From an uncultured Candidatus Saccharibacteria bacterium (GTDB taxonomy: Bacteria > Patescibacteriota > Saccharimonadia > Saccharimonadales > Saccharimonadaceae), in the NCBI GenBank assembly GCA_947253405.1, contig CAMXZF010000019.1, positions 1 to 9,886 on the forward strand: a stretch of DNA of 9,886 bases, given 5' to 3'. The translations under genes and the position numbers were made by a program. The notes under the pieces are model-generated. The model was given only the letters and a program-made list of their open reading frames with translations. It ran no database searches and was not told the origin of the DNA. Each line of letters opens with the position of its first letter. The first letter of the stretch is position 1. Positions 6,612-9,886 of the stretch are shown in pieces.

Positions 6612-7856
6612 ATGTTAAAACGTGATTTTTCCTTTCAAATTATTGCCAAAGGTGACGACGATTTTCCGCTGATGCGAGCGGGAATAATTAAGACTCCACA
6701 CGGCGAAATCAAGACGCCAACTTTTAATGTGGTTGGCACCATGGGCGAAGTGCGTTTTATGTCGCCCAAAGATTTGCGCGATGTAAAAGCGCAGGTCATG
6801 CTATCTAATGGCTATCACCTATTGCGGCGTGCTGTGGTTATATCATCTTCGGGCGGATTGGCGCAGTGGAATAATTGGCAGGGTCCAACCTTTACTGATA
6901 GCGGCGGTTTTCAAGTTATGTCTTTGGGTTCGGGTCTTGGCAAGATTGTGTCTATGGAGCAAAAAGATGCCATGATAAGCGAACGCTTAACTAAAAAAGA
7001 AGAGCGCCTAGCGATTGTCGATGACGAAGGTGTAGAGTTTCGGGACCCCTTTTCTTCACGTATAGTTAAGTTTACGCCTGAGCTGTCTATCAAGACGCAG
7101 CATCAAATTGGCGCAGATGTCATGATGTCGTTTGATGAATTAACTAACATTAGTGACAGCTACGAATATAATATAGAAAGCTTGGAGCGAACGCGTAAAT
7201 GGGCTGAGCGTGGCTTAAAAGAGCATATCAAGCAGACTAAAATTCGTAGTGAACGACCTTATCAAGCATTATATGGAGTTTTGCAGGGTGGATATTGGCA
7301 GGATTTAAGGCAAAAAGCGGCACGTGATATTTCGGCCATGCAAGTTGACGGCGAAGGCTTTGATGGCTTTGGCTTAGGTGGATCGTTAGAAAAAGAAAAT
7401 TTGGGTCAAATTTTATCTTGGATGACGGCAATCTTGCCAGAAAACAAGCCACGACACTTATTGGGCTTAAGCAAACCAGACGACATTTTTGTGGGTGTGG
7501 AAAACGGCGCTGACACCTTTGATTGTGTTGCCCCTACAAGAGAAGCTAGACATGGTCGAGTTTATACGATTTGTGGCGATATTAATTTAAAGCGTGCTGA
7601 ATTTGCTAATGACGACCAATTACTTGACAATAATTGTGATTGCCCTACTTGTAAACAAGGTTTTAGCAAAATGGAATTGCGGGCCATGTTGAAATCACGC
7701 ACCGATGATGTCCGAGCACAAGCTTTTAGGTTGTTATCTATGCATAATGTCCGTTTTATTATTCGTTTAACCGAAAACATTAGGCAGGCCATCATTCATG
7801 GTAATTATAAAGATTATAAAAATAGCTTTATGACAAGCTACTATCATCAAGATTAA
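6612..7856 (+). CDS. tgt: tRNA-guanine transglycosylase, divergent CPR type
   Basis: Tgt exchanges the wobble guanine of GUN-anticodon tRNAs (Asp, Asn, His, Tyr) for a queuosine precursor or queuine. The 414-aa protein shows the TIM-barrel motifs in order: D96 in TDSGGFQVMSLG (general acid/base), D175 in FDELT (base binding), Q225-G-G, G256-G, D304 in FDCVAPTREARHG (nucleophile), and the zinc site C342-x-C344-x2-C347 with H378 in LSMHNVRF. Three things are unusual. About 25 extra residues (roughly 107-137, lysine/glutamate-rich) separate MSLG from DEGVEF. FDELT replaces FDECT. GGSLEKE replaces the usual GGLAVGE or GGLSVGE lid. The last two line the base pocket, so base preference may differ. 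Catalytic and zinc residues are intact, so it should be active. No queuosine synthesis or uptake gene lies nearby. The start is the ATG just after the extended -10. Confidence 0.93.
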   Translation: MLKRDFSFQIIAKGDDDFPLMRAGIIKTPHGEIKTPTFNVVGTMGEVRFMSPKDLRDVKAQVMLSNGYHLLRRAVVISSSGGLAQWNNWQGPTFTDSGGFQVMSLGSGLGKIVSMEQKDAMISERLTKKEERLAIVDDEGVEFRDPFSSRIVKFTPELSIKTQHQIGADVMMSFDELTNISDSYEYNIESLERTRKWAERGLKEHIKQTKIRSERPYQALYGVLQGGYWQDLRQKAARDISAMQVDGEGFDGFGLGGSLEKENLGQILSWMTAILPENKPRHLLGLSKPDDIFVGVENGADTFDCVAPTREARHGRVYTICGDINLKRAEFANDDQLLDNNCDCPTCKQGFSKMELRAMLKSRTDDVRAQAFRLLSMHNVRFIIRLTENIRQAIIHGNYKDYKNSFMTSYYHQD

Positions 7857-7860
7857 CTAG

Positions 7861-9807
7861 CTAGTGTCGTTTTATTACTATAGCGGTACGGGCGGGCAGA
7901 TAAATTTTTATTTGGTTATTTTGGTTAGATTTATAGCTCACTTTTTCATCAAGTTGATTAAACCCGCCATAGTTTGGGTTGTCGGTTGATAGAACCATTT
8001 TATATTCACCGGCTTTGGCTTGAACGGGATAATTAACCACAGATTTAACGCCAAAATTAAAGGCTAGTAAATAATCACCACGGTTGAAACTAATTACTTT
8101 GTTAGCTTCATCTACTTGCACCTCGTTAATAACGTCGTCTAGTTTTTTAGCTAACGCAATTAATGGAGTGTCAAAATTATTTAGATATTGGTATTTTAGA
8201 TTTTCATTATCAACTAAGCTCCATTGTCGCCGAGCATACTTAAAAGACCAGTTATTACCAGCGCGCGGAAAGTCAATCCATTCTGGGTGGCCAAACTCGT
8301 TACCCATAAAATTTAGATAGCCACTAGCCGTGCAAGCCGTTATTAATCTAATCATTTTATGTAGAGCTAGGCCGCGGTTAACAATTAGGCTGTTATCATT
8401 TTTTGCCATATGATCATAAATTTCCTTATCTAGTAGGCGGAAAAAGATCGTTTTATCACCCACTAGAGCTTGATCGTGGCTTTCAGCGTAGTTAATCACT
8501 TTTTCTTCTGGCCGATGTGAAGTTAGCTGATGCCATAAATTACCTATGTGCCAATCTTCGTCACGATAATGTTTTAGCATTTTTATCCATAAGTCAGGCA
8601 CACCCATATTAAAGCGATAGTCAAAGCCGATTCCGCCTAAGCTACTGGGGGCCGATAGAGCTGGCATGCCACTCATATCTTCGGCGATAGTGATTGCTTG
8701 AGGATTAGTACTATGAATTAATTGGTTAGCTAGTTTTAGATAAGTCAAAGCATCTAAGTTAGTGTTAGGGCTAAAATAATCTTCATATTTAGTAAAGGCC
8801 TGCTCTAGCCCGTGGTTAAAATAAATCATGCTGGTTACACCGTCAAAGCGAAAGCCGTCAAATTTAAACTCATCTAGCCAGTAACGCAAATTAGATAGCA
8901 AAAAATGCGCCACTTCTGGCTTGCCATAGTTAAATAAAAGTGAGTCCCAAGCTTGATGGTCTTGTTCGACAAAATATTGCTTTTTGTCGCCTGCAAAATT
9001 GCCTAGACCCTCATTTTCATTTTTAACGGCGTGGGAATGAATAACATCTAGAATAACTGAAATACCAAGCTTATGGGCGGTATCAATTAGGTGTTTTAGT
9101 TCATCAGGATTACCAAAGCGCGAGCTAGGCGCAAACAAGTTTGATACCTGATAGCCAAAGCTACCGTAGTATGGATGTTCGGCAATTGCCATTAATTGAA
9201 TCGTATTATAGCCAAGCCGCTTGATTCTAGGTAGGACATTTTTTCTAAAGTAGTTATAGCTAGACACAGCCGCTTTTTCGCCGGCCATGCCGATATGGGC
9301 TTCATAGATAATGGGTTTATCGGGTTTTTGGGGTGCTGGTGCTGACATTTTGTAGGGTTTATCGGGCGACCAAGCAACGGCGTCAAAGCCATGAGTAAAA
9401 TTATTTTGCACAACGTAGTTTGCGTATGAAGGTAGGCGTTCACCGTCACCACCGGGCCAATAAACATGAAGTTTAAATTTATCAAGATGACTAAGCTGAT
9501 CGTTTGATAGCTTGATTTCCCAGACGCCGTCATCGAGTTGATGCATGGCGTAGCTTAGTTTATCTTTCCAGTTAGTTTTTTCGCATATTAAATAGATCGA
9601 AATAGCATTTGGCGCCCACTCCCTAAATACCCAGCCGTCGGCGTTTTTGTGCAGGCCAAAATAAAGGTGACCTAAAGCAAAATTTTTAATATTTTGCCCA
9701 GCCAGAATTTCTTGGCTTTTATTTTCTATATAGCTAATCTGCTTTTTTAGCTGGTCTTTAAATGGTTTTAGCCAAGGATCTAATTTAATAATTTCCCGCC
9801 CATCCAT
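7861..9807 (-). CDS. glgB: 1,4-alpha-glucan branching enzyme, eukaryotic-like GH13_8 type
   Basis: The enzyme cuts an alpha-1,4 glucan chain and rejoins it by an alpha-1,6 bond, making the branches of glycogen. The 648 residues comprise an N-terminal helix and CBM48-like domain (about 40-140, FALGHLYFGLHK..GWVFREWAPNA), a GH13 barrel (about 165-545) and a C-terminal beta domain. Catalytic residues are D322 in GFRFDGVTSM (nucleophile), E376 in IAEDMSGMP (acid/base) and D445 in AESHDQALVGDK; DVIHSH (254-259) is the first conserved GH13 region. HPYYGSFGYQVSN, SRFG, LWDS-like WDSLLFNYG and YLNFMGNEFGHPEWIDFPR match the plant/animal/fungal type rather than the common bacterial GH13_9 type. No other glycogen gene is in view. 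The ATG at 9807 follows the -10 by 8 nt; no Shine-Dalgarno. The stop is 4 bp from that of convergent tgt. Confidence 0.95.
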   Translation of the reverse strand: MDGREIIKLDPWLKPFKDQLKKQISYIENKSQEILAGQNIKNFALGHLYFGLHKNADGWVFREWAPNAISIYLICEKTNWKDKLSYAMHQLDDGVWEIKLSNDQLSHLDKFKLHVYWPGGDGERLPSYANYVVQNNFTHGFDAVAWSPDKPYKMSAPAPQKPDKPIIYEAHIGMAGEKAAVSSYNYFRKNVLPRIKRLGYNTIQLMAIAEHPYYGSFGYQVSNLFAPSSRFGNPDELKHLIDTAHKLGISVILDVIHSHAVKNENEGLGNFAGDKKQYFVEQDHQAWDSLLFNYGKPEVAHFLLSNLRYWLDEFKFDGFRFDGVTSMIYFNHGLEQAFTKYEDYFSPNTNLDALTYLKLANQLIHSTNPQAITIAEDMSGMPALSAPSSLGGIGFDYRFNMGVPDLWIKMLKHYRDEDWHIGNLWHQLTSHRPEEKVINYAESHDQALVGDKTIFFRLLDKEIYDHMAKNDNSLIVNRGLALHKMIRLITACTASGYLNFMGNEFGHPEWIDFPRAGNNWSFKYARRQWSLVDNENLKYQYLNNFDTPLIALAKKLDDVINEVQVDEANKVISFNRGDYLLAFNFGVKSVVNYPVQAKAGEYKMVLSTDNPNYGGFNQLDEKVSYKSNQNNQIKIYLPARTAIVIKRH

Positions 9808-9815
9808 TGGCTAAT

Positions 9816-9824
9816 ATTTTATCA
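9816..9824 (-). promoter_or_regulatory. Extended -10 promoter of glgB
   Basis: TGATAAAAT on the minus strand ends only 8 nt before the glgB ATG at 9807. Initiation 6-7 nt downstream of the -10 would leave a leader of 1-2 nt, that is, a leaderless transcript. No -35 is visible. Confidence 0.6.
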
Positions 9825-9857
9825 TGATAGCGATAATAAATTTTTATTTTAAGGGTA

Positions 9858-9866
9858 TGCTAAAAT
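9858..9866 (+). promoter_or_regulatory. Extended -10 promoter of a gene beyond the right edge
   Basis: TGCTAAAAT within TATGCTAAAATATT matches the boxes of ackA, tgt and glgB and points out of the window, divergent from glgB. If the pattern holds, a start codon should follow at or just after the window edge. No coding sequence for it is visible here. Confidence 0.5.
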
Positions 9867-9886
9867 ATTAATAGGCTGTCTCTTAT

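Noticed and set aside
7857..7864. CTAGCTAG palindrome between the tgt and glgB stops
   Set aside because: Only 8 bp, formed by the TAG stop of glgB and the four-base gap. Too short for a terminator or operator, so coincidence is the simplest reading.
9192..9533. 113-aa minus-strand frame overlapping glgB
   Set aside because: It is a frame-shifted reading of the conserved CBM48 and early barrel region of GlgB with no start signal of its own.
1..9886. UGA recoded as glycine, as in some CPR lineages
   Set aside because: ackA ends at TGA exactly where the family should end, and none of the genes contains an in-frame TGA.
1..9886. DGR template repeat or reverse transcriptase inside the window
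   Set aside because: I found no second copy of the variable region and no reverse transcriptase motif in any frame; if they exist they lie outside.

Overview
The window is AT-rich, densely coded bacterial DNA that uses the standard stop codons. TGA is a real stop (it ends the acetate kinase gene) and no gene has an in-frame TGA, so this is not a UGA-recoding lineage. The gene styles suggest a Candidate Phyla Radiation bacterium, most likely Candidatus Saccharibacteria (TM7). The signs are a large TIG/C-type-lectin surface protein, a divergent tRNA-guanine transglycosylase, a eukaryotic-type glycogen branching enzyme and a stand-alone acetate kinase. This placement is inferred from family resemblance, not from a marker gene.

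Layout. Positions 2-1993 (+) hold the 3' end of a large surface protein: TIG-like domain, calcium-loop motif, then a C-type-lectin/formylglycine-generating-enzyme-like domain. Its extreme C-terminus looks like the variable region of a diversity-generating retroelement (DGR) target, with a 10-bp-stem hairpin spanning the stop codon. Facing it is a continuous minus-strand run from 6536 down to 2045. This run contains acetate kinase, a translationally coupled 94-aa protein, a secreted two-domain hydrolase with a C39-like cysteine peptidase module, a single-pass membrane protein, and an unrecognised acidic protein with its own consensus promoter. Divergent from acetate kinase is tgt (+, 6612-7856), which ends 4 bp from the stop of the convergent glgB (-, 7861-9807). 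The last 79 bp hold two divergent promoters, one for glgB and one for a gene beyond the window.

Function. AckA forms ATP from acetyl phosphate, GlgB branches stored alpha-glucan, and Tgt modifies tRNA wobble positions. These are housekeeping functions of a small fermentative cell. The left half is concerned with the cell surface: a potentially hypervariable adhesin-like protein, a secreted wall or protein hydrolase and its membrane partner.

Expression signals. Four promoters share an extended -10 motif, ATGNTAAAAT, with no -35. At the three genes visible here it lies only 8-15 nt before the start codon, so transcripts should be leaderless or nearly so and lack Shine-Dalgarno sites. A clear Shine-Dalgarno appears in front of the operon-internal membrane-protein gene. 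This pattern fixes the ackA start and supports a start choice for the C39 protein. No tRNA, rRNA, CRISPR, insertion sequence, reverse transcriptase or DGR template repeat is visible in the window.
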